Positions 33,689-46,082 of a stretch of 64,000 nucleotides of DNA are shown piece by piece (the stretch's first letter is position 1; every line of letters starts with the position of its first letter). Under the pieces are notes generated by a model, which saw only the letters and a list, made by a program, of their open reading frames with translations, made no database searches and was not told the origin of the DNA. The stretch is from the NCBI GenBank assembly GCA_019802505.1, contig JAFMOC010000085.1, positions 1,143,501-1,207,500 of the forward strand, written 5' to 3'. The position numbers and the translations under genes were made by a program. Origin of the DNA: Corydoras sp. C115 (Eukaryota > Chordata > Actinopteri > Siluriformes > Callichthyidae).

Positions 33689-33838
33689 TTCATTCATTCA
33701 TTCATTATCTCCCGCTTTATCCTCTATTAGGGTCGCGGTGGAGTTCCCCATGCCCATCCAGGGGAGAACGTTTCGGGCGCTGGGCAGATACACCCAGGAC
33801 AGGACGCCAATCTATCACTGGGCACACACTCACTCACA
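33689..33838 (-). repeat. V-SINE, 5'-truncated with TSD
   Basis: The last ~150 bp only. Perfect 15-bp TSD ctgtctggcaattta (33674-33688 and 33839-33853). Confidence 0.95.
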
Positions 33839-33872
33839 CTGTCTGGCAATTTACAAAAATAAATTAACCACA

Positions 33873-34166
33873 GGGCGGCACAGTGGTTTAGTGATTAGAA
33901 TCCCAATCTGGGTGGAGTTTCCATGTTCTCCCCGTGTCTGCGTGGGTTTCCTCCCACAGTCCAAAAACATGGATCAAGTCAATTGAATTCTCCAAATTGC
34001 CCCATATAGAGTGTGTCTGTGTGAGTGAGTGTGTGCCCAGCGATAGATTGGCATCCTGTCCTGGGTGTATCTGCCCAGCGCCCGAAACGTTCTCCCCTGG
34101 ATGGGCATGGGGAACCCCACCGTGACCCTAATAGAGGATAAAGCGGGAGATAATAAATGAATGAAC
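33873..34166 (+). repeat. V-SINE with B-box deletion and TSD
   Basis: TSD ttaaccaca (33864-33872 and 34167-34175). The head jumps from gtgattag to aatcccaatctggg, so the promoter B box is lost; a second gap removes part of the core. Confidence 0.93.
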
Positions 34167-34175
34167 TTAACCACA

Positions 34176-34798
34176 ATTAATTCAGCAACATCTCGCTGTC
34201 ATGGTGAAACCTCCAGCTGGCAGTGAGGTGGACAAAAGGGCAAAGAATGAAACAATAAAGGATTTATTTAAAGACTCAGTGAATGTAGACATGCAGCCAG
34301 CCAACGTAACATAAAGCGACATGTGGAAACACGAGCAATAACTACAGAGAACAGGAGGAAAAGCTCTGAACATGTGCTCCCAACACACGAAACAAGACAG
34401 TGAACAAAAGCACACTATTAACGCAAGAGTGGACTCAGGGGACCAATGGATGGTTTAAGACTTGTCAATCACAAGACCTTTATGCAACTGAGCATGAGTG
34501 CATATCTCACCACCACAAAAACTGACGGAAGTAGAAACCCCTCACACAAATAACTGGACATAAACTCCAAACGGAAGAATCCAACAATCTGTTGTCCATG
34601 CCTCACATGCTTGATGCATTTACAGCAAATAAGAAATAAACATCCAAATACTTTTGCGTGTTGGCATTTGGTCTGATTCAAAATGTGCCGTTTTGTGGTT
34701 TATCTCATTAAATATCTGCAAATATTAACATTATATCATACATAACATAAGTACATCACAGGTTACTGGTTGATTCCACTAGAGGGCAAAAAATAAAT
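34176..34798. other. Single-copy island
   Basis: 623 bp. No exon recognised. Confidence 0.4.
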
Positions 34799-35153
34799 TC
34801 ATCCATTATCCATTATCTTCCGCTTTATCCTCTAGTAAGGACGCGGGGGGGGGGGGCATCCAGGGTTCCCCATGCCCATCCAGGGGAAAACGTCTCGGGC
34901 GCTGGGCAGATACACCCAGGACAGGACCCTATTATATCACTGGGCACACACTCACTCACACAGACACACTCTATATGGGGCAATTTTGGCGAATTCAATT
35001 GACCGTGATCCATGTTTTTGGACTGTGGGAGGAAACCGGAGAACCCGGAGGAAACCCACACGGACACGGGGAGAACATGGAAACTCCACCCAGATGGGGA
35101 TTCGAACCGGGAATCCCTAGCGCTGAGAGGCGAACGTGCTAACCACTAAGCCA
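34799..35153 (-). repeat. V-SINE, head end eroded
   Basis: Minus copy with a ccattatc duplication at the tail and a G-run. Ends ctaagccacaac. Confidence 0.92.
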
Positions 35154-36039
35154 CAACAAAGATGTGAATATTCGGTACATTTTAATGCCGCTACTATTTA
35201 TCCGCTGAACTTGAACATAAAAAAAACTTTAATTAATAAAGTAAAGACATTTAATATTTAATGATTCAAATTTCAAATAAGTTACATCCAGCAAATCGAC
35301 ATACAGTTCATAAAGTGTGTTACATACCAGGAAAATATGTTTCAAAAAGATTTGCCAAAAAAGGTATTGTTTGAAAATGTTCCATATGGAGGATGAGTTT
35401 TTATTAACACACATTCTTAATCACCAAATCCTAATCTAAACAGAAGTGTCGTGATCTTAAACATACTTTGTCTGAAAGCTTTATCCGTATCTCAGTGCAA
35501 ATCCTTCAGCCTCCGTGCCATAATATAAAGATGTTTTTACATACAAAACTAAACGACCGCAGTGTGTTTGCTTCTAGTTCTAACTTTTACTTGGAATGAA
35601 GTGATATCACATCAAAATCATAAATAAATACTTGAAAACAAGGTTATTATTCAAGCCGTGCAGCATGCAGAACCTTGGCTGAGAGCACCTGCTTATTAAG
35701 TACAAATAAATGTGATTTACATCAATGTCAGTCAGTTTTAAAATTGAAAGAGAAAAAGACTAAAGTGGCAAAAAAATATTCTGAAAAACATTTTATTTCT
35801 AACATAATTCAGCTCACATTTGCCACAGCATCAACCTTTCCTAAATTACTTTACTAAAATGTATTTTTATCTATATTAATAATATATATTATTTAAAGAA
35901 CGTCAATTCTCAACTTATTCTCTATATAAATACTCCACAATGCCGACTTAACTCACTTTTATTGTTCAATAAAACATATATTAATCCTATTAACAAACAT
36001 TAATGCTAATTAATGTTAATTCTGTATTAAAGTTTAAAC
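35154..36039. other. AT-rich unique stretch
   Basis: 886 bp without repeats. Nothing recognised. Confidence 0.4.
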
Positions 36040-36544
36040 AGAGACAGAAGTGAAGACTGACGATGGAATTATTATGTACGGAGGACGGTTACCGCGCGAG
36101 CGCGCAAGTACGTTCGGTTATAATGAAGGTGTCCGGATTGTGAAGGTTGTGGAGGGGTTCCACTATTTTTAACGTTTTAACGCCGCTAAAAATCCAAAAT
36201 GCAACTCGTTTTGTTATTTATTGACTGGCCGAAGTAAAAACGCGAACTTAAAACTATGGAAACAACACACAGGTTGGAAAAGCATTGATTTAAACGCGGC
36301 GTGTACGGCGTGCGCGACCTGGACGCCACCGAATAAATGTTTGAGGAAATTGTAAAAGTTTGGCGCAGTGACCGTCGCACATTTAACTCAATTCATTCAC
36401 CAAACTGACGCTGACAGGTTCATTAGGTGTCAGGACGGAGTCTTTTTAAATGCCCGCTTGTAGCCGGCGTAACAAACTTAAAGTCTTATTGAGGTAAACG
36501 CCAGAAAGCAGCCATGAGTGTGAGAGTGGTTCTCAGGTTCTTAC
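36040..36544 (-). promoter_or_regulatory. CpG-bearing stretch, putative intron 1 start / promoter-proximal DNA
   Basis: No repeats. It contains many CG dinucleotides (for example ccgcgcgagcgcgcaagtacg near 36090 and gcggcgtgtacggcgtgcgcg near 36300), unlike its AT-rich neighbours. It lies just downstream, on the minus strand, of the donor at 36544. That fits the downstream half of a CpG island over a first exon. A bidirectional promoter cannot be excluded. Confidence 0.4.
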
Positions 36545-36587
36545 CGGTTCCTCGTCTCTCCTCTGCGTGATCCTCAGAGCCCAACAT
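36545..36587 (-). CDS. Candidate first coding exon of the znf385-like gene
   Basis: A consensus splice donor on the minus strand (GAGGAACCG|GTAAGAA) closes a short reading frame that starts at an ATG with G at -3: MLGSEDHAEERRGT plus one base. That end phase (1) is what the ZNF385 exon at 3655 needs, giving Gly at the junction. The surroundings (36.05-36.6 kb) are the most CpG-bearing part of the window, and a 0.9 kb GA/CT array lies immediately upstream. If correct, the intron is about 33 kb. This is inference: the peptide is not recognised and a one-in-three phase match is weak proof. Confidence 0.4.
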
Positions 36588-36639
36588 CACTCTCCAAGAA
36601 CCGAGGCTCCACTCTCTCTCGCTCCTCGTCTGCTCTCTC

Positions 36640-37530
36640 TCTCTTTTTCAATCTCTCTCTCTCTCCCTCCCTCACTCTCTTTCAATCTCTCTCTCTTTTT
36701 CAATCTCTCTCTCTCCCTCTCTCTCTTTCAATCTCTCTCTCTTTTTCAATCTCTCTCTCTCTCTCTCTCTCTCTCCCTCTCTCTTTCAATCTCTCTCTCT
36801 TTTTCAATCTCTCTCTCTCTCCCTCTCTCTCTTTCAATCTCTCTCTCTTTTTCAATCTCTCTCTCTCTCACTCCCTCTCTTTTTCAATCTCTCTCTCTCT
36901 CTCTCCCTCTCTCTCTTTTTCAATCTCTCCCTCCCTCTCTGTTCAATGTCTCTCTCTCACGCTCTCTCTTTTTTATTCACTCTCTCTCTCTCCCTCTCTT
37001 TTTCAATGTCTCTCTCTCTCACGCTCTCTCTTTTTTATTCAATCTCTCTCTCCCTCCCTCTCTTTTTCAATCTCTCTCTCCCTCCCTCTCTTTTTCAATG
37101 TCTCTCTCTCATGCTCTCTCTCTTTTTCAATCTCTCTCTCTCTCCCTCTCTCTCTTTTTCAATCTCTCCCTCTCTGTTCAATGTCTCTCTCTCTCACGCT
37201 CTCTCTTTTTTATTCAATCTCTCTCTCGCTCCCTCTTTTTCAATGTCTCTCTCTCACGCTCTCTCTTTTTTATTCAATGTCTCTCTCTCTCTCTCTTTTT
37301 CAATCTCTCTCTCCCTCCCTCTCTTTTTCAATCTCTCTCTCTCTCCCTCTCTTTTTCAATCTCTCTCTCTCGCTCCCTCTCTTTTTCAATGTCTCTCTCT
37401 CACGCTCTCTCTTTTTTATTCAATGTCTCTCTCTCCCTCCCTCTCTTTTTCAATCTCTCTCTCTCCATCCCTCTCTTTTTCAATGTCTCTCTCTCATGCT
37501 CTCTCTTTTTTTTCAATCTCTCTCTCACTC
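36640..37530. repeat. CT-rich minisatellite (~0.9 kb polypyrimidine tract)
   Basis: Units of (CT)n separated by tttttcaatctct or tttttattcaatgtctct words. The plus strand is almost pure pyrimidine. It lies immediately upstream of the candidate first exon on the minus strand. Confidence 0.95.
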
Positions 37531-37550
37531 TTTTTGTGTAAATAAATAAT

Positions 37551-37864
37551 GTTCTCCTCTCAGCACTAGAGATTCCCGGTTCGAATGCCCATCTGGGTGG
37601 AGTTTCCATGTTCTCCCCGTGTCTGTGTGGGTTTCCTCCGGGTTCTCCGGTTTCCTCCCACAGTCCAAAAACATGGATCAAATCAATTGAATTCTCCAAA
37701 TTTCCCCATATAGAGTGTGTCTGTGTGATAGATTGGTGCCCTGTCCTGGGTCTATCTGCCCAGCGCCCGAAACATTCTCCCCTGGATGGGTATGGGGAAC
37801 CCCCCACCCCCCCACCCCGCGACCCCAATATAGGATAAAGTAGAAGATAATGGATGGATGGATG
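37551..37864 (+). repeat. V-SINE, head missing
   Basis: Begins gttctcctctcagcactag right after the CT array; A box is lost. Confidence 0.92.
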
Positions 37865-37882
37865 ATTATATGAAAAATCTAA

Positions 37883-37883
<1 letters not shown>

Positions 37884-37952
<69 letters not shown>
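37884..37952. repeat. (AT)n microsatellite
   Basis: About 69 bp of AT repeats between a V-SINE tail and a MITE. Confidence 0.97.
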
Positions 37953-37954
<2 letters not shown>

Positions 37955-38348
37955 TAGGGCTGTATTCAACTACAGATTTTCGTAGTCGAATCTGATTCGT
38001 CAGATTTTCCCTATAGTCGAATCAGTTAAAATTTCACCACAAGATGGCGCTATAAGCATAGTTTTTAAAAAAGATTTTATTTATATTTTACTTGTTTTTC
38101 TAACAAAAGAAAACCTTTCTTTTTTTGTTTTTGTTTTTTCTTTTTTTTCTAGAAATTATGATGATTTTATTTGACAAAAGGCTATATATATAACGAAAAC
38201 AAAGACATTTCATGTAAAAACTAATGCTTAGCAGCAGCCATGGGCACCCCCATGTGGTCAAAATGGTACATTCAACTATGAGGTTCATAGTCGACTACGG
38301 TTCTCCGAATCGAATCGTCGAATCAGTGAATATTGCAGCTCACCCCTA
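37955..38348 (-). mobile_element. hAT MITE (family 'TTCGA'), perfect TSD
   Basis: 394 bp with 8-bp TSD atatatac (37947-37954 and 38349-38356). Reverse orientation to 6111-6512, with which it shares the internal deletion relative to 12368-12944. Confidence 0.92.
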
Positions 38349-38356
38349 ATATATAC

Positions 38357-38698
38357 AGTTATAGAAAAAACAAAACAAACAAGAAACATACATATACAAG
38401 ATTGTGTGTATGGAGTGAGGAATAGGGTTTTGTGGTTGGAGGTTTGGGATTATTGTGTGTGTGAGGGGGTGAGTATTAGGTTGTTGTTGTTTAGGTTGTT
38501 CTCTCTCCCTCTCTTTTTCAATCTCTGTCTCCGGAGCGCACACCCTTATGCGTCATTGAGCTCATATATTTTTACCTGTGTGTGTGAGTCTTTAAATGCC
38601 AATGAATATTGCAAATGTGTCCAGAAATATGTAAACATGTATTTAGAATTTTATGTGTAATCAGACTTAAAAGTGTTTTGTAATTTGTACCTGTAGAC
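38357..38698. other. Unique stretch
   Basis: A short CT stretch at 38500-38525. Nothing recognised. Confidence 0.35.
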
Positions 38699-39038
38699 AT
38701 TCATCCATCTTCTGCTTTATCCTCTACTAGGGTCACGAGGGGTTCCCCATTCCCATCCAGGGGAGAACGTTTCGGGCGCAGGGCAGATACACCCAGGACA
38801 GGACACCAATCAATCACTGAACACACACTCACTCACACAAACACACTCTAAATGGGGCAATTTGAAGAATTCATTTGACCTTGATCCATGTTTTTGGACT
38901 GTGTGAAGAAACCAGAGAACTCAGATGAAACCCACGCGGACACAGGGAGAACATGGAAACTCCACCCAGATTGGGATTCGAACCGGAAATCACTAGTGCT
39001 GAGAGGAGAACATACTAATGACTAAGCCACCGTGCCAC
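38699..39038 (-). repeat. V-SINE, full length, diverged
   Basis: More substitutions than most copies (gaagaaaccagagaactcag), suggesting an older insertion. Confidence 0.92.
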
Positions 39039-39148
39039 CTTGTGGACAGTACTTGTAGACAGTTATTTGTAAATATATTCAGAGATTTGTAAATGAGGCA
39101 GAAGTTATTAAATGCTTACATATAATATTCATTCCCTCATTATTATTA

Positions 39149-39300
39149 AAGGTTGGGGGTTCAAATCCCACTGAAGTTCCCAATGTGGGTCCTTGAGCAA
39201 GACCCTTAACCCTCATTGCTCCAGGGATGTTGTGATGAACCCTGTGCTCACCGTGTAAGTCGCTTTGGATAAAAGCGTCCAATAAATCACCAAATGTAAT
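39149..39300 (+). repeat. tRNA-derived SINE with GCTTTGGATAAAAGCGTCC-type tail, head missing
   Basis: Starts at the B box (gggggttcaaatccc) and ends ccaataaatcaccaaatg. Plus orientation. Confidence 0.82.
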
Positions 39301-39302
39301 GC

Positions 39303-39487
39303 AAATGTAATCAGGCGCTGAGCATATACACCCAGGACAGGACACTCACTCACAAAGACAAACACACTCTATATGGGGCAATTTAGAGCATTCAGACTGG
39401 GAGGAAACCAGAGAACCCAGAGGAAACCCACGTAAGCACGGGGAGAACATGGAAACTCCACCCAGATTGGGATTTGAACCAGGAATA
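39303..39487 (-). repeat. V-SINE fragment with deletions
   Basis: From caggcgctgagcatatac to ggatttgaaccaggaat, lacking the ACACTGG... and tgatccatgtttttgg blocks. Confidence 0.85.
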
Positions 39488-40446
39488 TTGTATCCACTTA
39501 CTTTTAGAAATCTTCTCAGAAGGTTGATTAGTTCAGAGATGTGGACCTATCACAGAACACGAACACTGGCTAAAGTTTCTCACCTACAGCAGCTTGCTGG
39601 GTAAAAAAAAACCTCTAACGTCATTGTTATTTTTCCCGTGATGAAAGAGGTAGAGAGAGGGTTGACAAAATGTATTTAGCAACAGATAAGCCACGGTAAC
39701 CCAATACATGAATTAGTGAATGAAACATTTCAATTTCGAGCATGACATCACGAAATGTGAACTGACAAATGTTATAAAACACATCACACAAGTTTCTTTT
39801 TCGTTTAACGTGATCTCACATCAACATGATCTGCACTGTACAGAGACAAACGGCACGTTCACGGATCTGTCTCTCCACGGCGGGTTTCATTAAGTGATTA
39901 GTTACGTCAGCTCGGACGTCAAATTAACATGATCTAGCTGTTTCGCCCTTGTGTTGTGTTTCTGCCTGGCAGTCCCAAATGAAACTCGCTATGAAATATG
40001 ATTCTCGGACTGTTTTCCATAACGCAACTGGACAGTCCGCTAATTAGCTAAAAGTCTGAGGTGACCTTTGCTCAGCTAATAACAGATCATGACTGTTTAG
40101 TGTGATGAGAGGTATAAAGGCAAGCTCTGGTTCCATAGATGTACCATCGAGAATCAAGGACTCAGCAGAATGTATTCAGATCCAAACGCTCTTCATACAA
40201 TAATCTAATTATGAATTGGGTCCAGGAAGCCTTAAACACTGTGCCTTGGATATATTATATTATACACTAAGAAATATATGTAAACCATACAGTACGATAG
40301 ATGAAACTGGTTTCTCGGAGGTATCAAAATATTTAAAAGACAATGTGAACAAAGACAGAAAACTACAAATGAATTGTTAACCTATTTAAGCCGGGGGACG
40401 AGCACTAAACACTTCAAGCTCAGATTTAGCCACAACACGGGCTTCA
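39488..40446. other. Single-copy island, candidate conserved non-coding element
   Basis: About 0.96 kb without repeats. 39830-40160 has homeodomain-type words (ctaattagct, taagtgattag). No exon recognised. Confidence 0.4.
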
Positions 40447-40604
40447 CCAGGGGTTGGCACACTATGGCCCGTGGGTCAGATGCGGCCCGTTAGGCTTTTT
40501 AATCCGGCCTGCCAAACTTGTTCAAACTATATCAAAATATTCCATTATCAAACCTTACTTGCATTGCTTTTCCCTGTTATGCCTGTGTTTCTCCAATAGT
40601 ACAT
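40447..40604. mobile_element. hAT-like end fragment
   Basis: caggggttggcacactatgg followed by gtcagatgcggcccg resembles hAT terminal sequences (CAGGGGTXGGCAXXCT). No opposite end identified. Confidence 0.45.
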
Positions 40605-40952
40605 TCATTCATTCATTATCTCCCGCTTTATCCTTTATTAGGGTCGCGGTGGGGGTTCCCCATGCCCATCCAGGGGAGAACGTCTCGGGCGCTGGGCAGA
40701 TAGACCCAGGACAGGGCGCCAATCCATCGCTGGGCACACACTCACTCACACAGACACACTCTATATGGGACAATTTTGAGAATTCAATTGACTTGATCCA
40801 TGATTTTGGACTGTGGGAGGAAACCGGAGAACCCGGAGGAAACCCACACAGACACGGGGAGAACATGGAAACTCCACCCAGATGGGGATTCGAACCGGGA
40901 ATCCCTAGAGCTGAGAGGCGAACGTGCTAACCACTAAGCCACCGTGCCACCC
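40605..40952 (-). repeat. V-SINE, full length with TSD
   Basis: Perfect 12-bp TSD ccaatagtacat (40593-40604 and 40953-40964). Confidence 0.96.
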
Positions 40953-40974
40953 CCAATAGTACATAATATTCACA

Positions 40975-41204
<230 letters not shown>

Positions 41205-41610
41205 AAGTTCAAGTTAAAGTTATTTATTTATATAGCACTTTTTACAACAGTACGTCATCACAAAGCAACTTTACAGAATGAAAAGCCTTTAAACCCCCAA
41301 AGAGCAAGCCGAAGCGACAGTGGCAAGAAAAAACTCCCTGTTATGTTATTTTAAGGAGGAAACCTTGGTAGGACCAAGACTCAGTGAGGGACTCATCCTA
41401 CTTGAACGGCCGGGCAGCAACTACAGTGTAGGACAGCTATGTACAGATAGTGTTGAGATCGGGTGACTGTATTTAACAAATGGAAAAACTCTAACAACTG
41501 GAAAACTATAAGTCCATTAAGGGTGTCCTGCAGGACTGCCAGTCCAATTAATATCCAGGTTTCAACCAGTATTCAATTCCCAATTCATCGCTTGTAGCTT
41601 TAAGGAGTTC
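41205..41610 (-). repeat. LINE-like 3' end with (GTTCAA)n tail
   Basis: Reverse-orientation relative of 3982-4352 and a close partner of the preceding copy. Confidence 0.7.
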
Positions 41611-42361
41611 AGCTACCTACTCCACCATTGGTACCATTAATAGTAGTGGTCATTTACTACATCACAGATGGGCACAACACAATGCTGCATGATGAATGTC
41701 CTCACCTTGAATTCAAACTGGACTCAAACACCCCTAAGGTTTGAGTTATAGCTGCTGGCCACTGACGATCCTCTGATTGGGGATCAGAGGCTTTTGGTGG
41801 CATGGTTGTCCTTTGTGTTTATGTGAGTCTCGCATAGCACTGTCAACACGTGGTTGATGGATGCTGGTGGAAACACACTCGCTCCTTGCTCAGCCCTGTG
41901 TACTAGTGCTTTGACATTCTGCTCAAGCAGCAGGGAGCAGTCAACCAAAATAAACCCAGAGAGAAAGACGGTCAAGCATGAAATACAATCCCCACCACCA
42001 GCACCCACGCCACACCCAACCCAAACACATACACACTCAATGCTGTCTACCTCTTTTTTTCTCACTCAAACATAAACACACATTTCACATAATCAAAATG
42101 TGTCCAATCTGTCCCGACATTTCCATTTGACTTACCTGGTTCCCATGGTAACCACTTGGAAATGTGCACATCAGGCTTTCAAACAAAAGCCACTTTCAAA
42201 TGCAGCTTAATGGAGCCTTTTGATGGCCTGTGCAAAAAGCGCAGATAGAGAGGAAGAATAGAGGAAGAAAAAGGCAATTTATATGTTTGATTAAGTCCAC
42301 CAAAACTATAACAGCATAAAAAATTGCATTTAGAAAAAATGTGTATATACTGTATATACAT

Positions 42362-42393
<32 letters not shown>

Positions 42394-42561
42394 GTAATGC
42401 TTATGTGTTCTGGTCCATATCCATATATTACAGTGTACATTATGTGATAAAAAAAAAACATAAAAACAAAAAATTTTAAAAATATAAAAAAAAAATAAAA
42501 AAAAAAAAAATTATTCTTACATTAATTTTATATAGTGTAATTATAATTTAAAAAAATTATA

Positions 42562-42570
<9 letters not shown>
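41611..42570. other. Unique stretch
   Basis: About 0.96 kb. Contains an 8-bp-stem hairpin (cctctgat-tgggg-atcagagg, 41770-41790) and short A/T runs. No exon recognised. Confidence 0.4.

Positions 42571-42632
<62 letters not shown>
42571..42632. repeat. (AT)n microsatellite
   Basis: About 62 bp of AT repeats. Confidence 0.97.
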
Positions 42633-42639
<7 letters not shown>

Positions 42640-42669
42640 CGTTTTTTTTTAATCACATAATGTACACTG

Positions 42670-43146
42670 GGCGGCACGGTGACTTAGTGTTTAGCACGTT
42701 CGCCTCTCAGCACTAGGGATTCCCGGTTCGAATCCCCATCTGGGTGGAGTTTCCATGTTCTCCCCGTGTCCGCGTGGGTTTCCTCCGGGTTCTCCGGTTT
42801 CCTCCCACAGTTCAAAAACATGGATCAAGTCAATTGAGTTCTCCAAATTGCCCCATATAGAATATGTCTTCGTGAGTGAGTGTGCCCAGCGATAGATTGG
42901 CACCCTGTCCTGGGTCTATCTGCCCAGCGCCCGAAACGTTCTCCCCTGGATGGGCATGGGGAACCCCCCCGGCGACCCTAATAGAGGATAAAGCGGAAGA
43001 TAATGGATAGATGGATGTATTCCAATATATCCGGCCAGACGCTGGGCAGACACACTCAGGACCGGGCACCAATCTATCGCTGGGTACACAGTCACCCCCC
43101 CCGCGACCCTAATATAGGATAAAGCGGAAGAAAATGGATGGGATGG
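42670..43146 (+). repeat. Composite V-SINE with 3' extension, bracketed by one TSD
   Basis: V-SINE 42670-43015, then a foreign segment (tattccaatatatccggcc), an inverted V-SINE bit (gacgctgggcagacacactc to acagtcac) and a plus V-SINE tail (gcgaccctaatataggat...). A single perfect 15-bp TSD acataatgtacactg (42655-42669 and 43147-43161) encloses everything. Confidence 0.9.
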
Positions 43147-43277
43147 ACATAATGTACACTGTAGTATGTGGTCATGGACCAGAACACATAAGCATTCTGT
43201 TTTAATTCCGTGGTTGTTGATACAGATAGGCTAAAACCCTCTGTGCAACTGTAACAGTCTTTAAACATATAAGTATA

Positions 43278-43791
43278 CACTACCAGTCAAAAGTTTGGCC
43301 ACGCCTCCTTTTTACTCCTCTTATTATCCATGTTTTCAGTTCCACTTAATATAAAGCTGGACTTTGTAGTTCTACAATTCCATTCTGTAGTCCATCTGTG
43401 TGTGTTCTACAGTACATACTGTGTACGTCCCCTTTACTCTGTTCTAATGCTCAGAACCCCAATAGTAGCACCACAGAGCAGGGGGTATTTGGTGGGGGCA
43501 TTAGTCCTATCCCAGCAGTGTCACTGAGGTGGAGAAATAAAACTACACTAACCCCCCCCCACCACATCAGTGTCACTGCAGAACTGACAATAAACAATCC
43601 ACCACCCAAATGATACTGTTCTGTGATGCTGCTGACCTCAAGAACAGAGAACCAACAGAACTAACAACAACAAAGAACACAGATGGACTACAGTCTGCAA
43701 TTATAAAACTACAAACTCCAGCTATATGATAAGTGGAGGGAATAGATGATGATGCAAGAAGGGGGCGTGTCCAAACTTTTGTTAGATACTG
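43278..43791 (+). mobile_element. Tc1/mariner-type MITE
   Basis: TIR words agtcaaaagtttgg...acgcc and ggcgtgtccaaacttttg, flanked by TA. No coding capacity. Close relative in reverse at 47783-48274. Confidence 0.82.
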
Positions 43792-43852
43792 TATATATAT
43801 ATTACATGGTTCAAGGTGTGATTGAGGGGAGCGTGTGAACGGGATACAGGGG

Positions 43853-44110
43853 TTAATAATAATAATAATAATACATTTTATTTGATGGCGCCTTTCTGGA
43901 CACTCAAGGTCACCTTACAAAGAAAAAAGAATAAAGACAACAATAATAAATAAAGCAATCAGTCTAATCATAGTAAAATAAATTAAGTAAAAAATAAATT
44001 AAAAGATAGAGGAAATAAAATCAGAGATTATAAGCAATTCTAAAAAGGTACGTTTTGAGACTCGACTTAAACTGTGATATGGATTCCAATTTCCTTAAGT
44101 CGGGAGGCAG
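43853..44110 (-). repeat. LINE-like 3' end
   Basis: (AAT)n then acattttatttgatggcgcc and actcaaggtcaccttacaa, a familiar fish LINE tail in reverse orientation; clade uncertain. Confidence 0.5.
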
Positions 44111-44112
44111 GG

Positions 44113-44141
44113 TTGACCGATAAACGGGGTTTATCGGTCAA
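44113..44141. repeat. Perfect 13-bp hairpin
   Basis: ttgaccgataaac and gtttatcggtcaa are exact reverse complements with a 3-base loop (ggg). Confidence 0.9.
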
Positions 44142-44246
44142 ATGCCTAGATATACATGGTACAGCCAGCAGTGAAATTCTTTCCTGACATCTCCACATAA
44201 AGTTAAAAGTTGTTGAAAAGGATAAGAAAAATAGAATAAAGATAAA

Positions 44247-44332
44247 ATAAAACTACAAAGTCCAGCTATATGATAAGTGCAGGAAATAGATGATGGAGCA
44301 GGAAGGTGTGTCCGAACGTTTGAGTGCTACTG
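44247..44332 (+). mobile_element. Tc1/mariner-type MITE, 3' end only
   Basis: Matches the last ~85 bp of 43278-43791 (aaagtccagctatatgataa ... gtgtccgaacgtttgagtgc), ending before TA. Confidence 0.75.
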
Positions 44333-44333
44333 T

Positions 44334-45082
44334 ACATGGGATTTAATGGTAGTAGTGACTTCTCTCCTATTAGTCCTATTTTTTTTGCTGTCACGGACAC
44401 TATTTTTGTCTGTAACAAGCCTCTTGTCAATATTGCTTTGTTTCTGCACAGTGAGTGGAATTCCAGCAGTGTGCCAAGTCTAGTTTAGTCATTTAATACT
44501 AAAAGCATTTCAGCAAGTCACAGTGAGACTGTGTGCAAAGAGGAAACAGAGTGAGTCACTGATTGGTGAGAGCTGCCCTTCATGTGGGAATAAACTCAAA
44601 GGGTTTTTTTTATTCCACTTGTAATAGAAAATATATCGGCCTTACACCGTGTGAGTATGTGTGAGAGGGAGATAGCAGTAATTACATGCATTAGGGAGAG
44701 ATAACGGTTACTCTAGACTTTACTTTCTGTCGTTTCCATTAAATCAACTCTCGCATTAGAATAATCTCTTGCTAATAAATAGAAAAAAACACTTATGCGT
44801 TTGCAGAATGCGCTCGCAACGAAGGTGCTGTTTACTCTCAGGCCCAGGCCTGATGTGCGATTAGGTGCAGATGCAGAATAATTAAGCGTGTCACACACAA
44901 CATCATGGTGCTGGAGAGTGTGTGGACCTGACCCAGGCCAGAGGAGGAGATGTCACACTGAGACGACGCACCTTCTGCTGGACACTTCAACAGCGAGAGC
45001 CCTCGACTGTGGGTTTCATGAGGAGCAGGTAAGTGGTGTTGAGTGCTGTTACCTAATCCACCCACACAACTGCATCATACAA
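44334..45082. other. Single-copy island, candidate conserved non-coding element
   Basis: About 0.75 kb without repeats; 44640-44940 is AT-rich with ordered words (ctaataaatag, gaataattaagcg). No exon recognised. Confidence 0.4.
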
Positions 45083-45788
45083 ACATACACACACACACAC
45101 ACACACAAGCAAACACACACACATATACCTGCATGTATGCATGCACGCACGCACGAGCACACACATACACACACAAGCATGCACACCAACACGCACACAC
45201 AAGCATGCACACACAAGCATGCACACCAACACACACACACAAGCATGCACACACAAGCATGCACACCAACACACACACACACAAGCATGCACACACAAGC
45301 ATGCACACCAACACACACACACACACAAGCATGCACACACAAGCATGCACACCAACACACACACACAAGCATGCACACACAAGCATGCACACCAACACAC
45401 ACACACAAGCATGCACACACAAGCATGCACACCAACACACACACACAAGCATGCACACCAACACACACACACAAGCATGCGCACACACAAGCATGCACAC
45501 CAACACGCACACACAAGCAAACACACCAACACACACACACACAAGCAAACAGGCACGCACACACACATACACACACAAGCATGCACACCAACACGCACAC
45601 ACAAGCAAACACGCACACACACCAACACACACACACAAGCAAACAGGCACACATACACACACACACACAAAATACACACACAAGCATGCACACCAACATG
45701 TACACACAAGCAAACACGCACACATATACCTGCATGTATGCATGCACGCACGCACGAGCACACACATACACACACAAGCATGCACACC

Positions 45789-45829
<41 letters not shown>

Positions 45830-46043
45830 GCAAACACGCACACACACCAACACACATGCACACACAAGCAAACACGCTCACACACCAACACACATGCACA
45901 CACAAGCATGCACACCAACACACACACACACACAAGCAAACAGGCACGCACACACACATACACACACAAGCATGCACACCAACACGCACACACAAGCAAA
46001 CACGCACACACACCAACACACACACACACAAGCAAACAGACAC

Positions 46044-46082
<39 letters not shown>

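Noticed and set aside
36567..37541. 324-codon Ser/Leu-rich frame
   Set aside because: Translation of the CT minisatellite.
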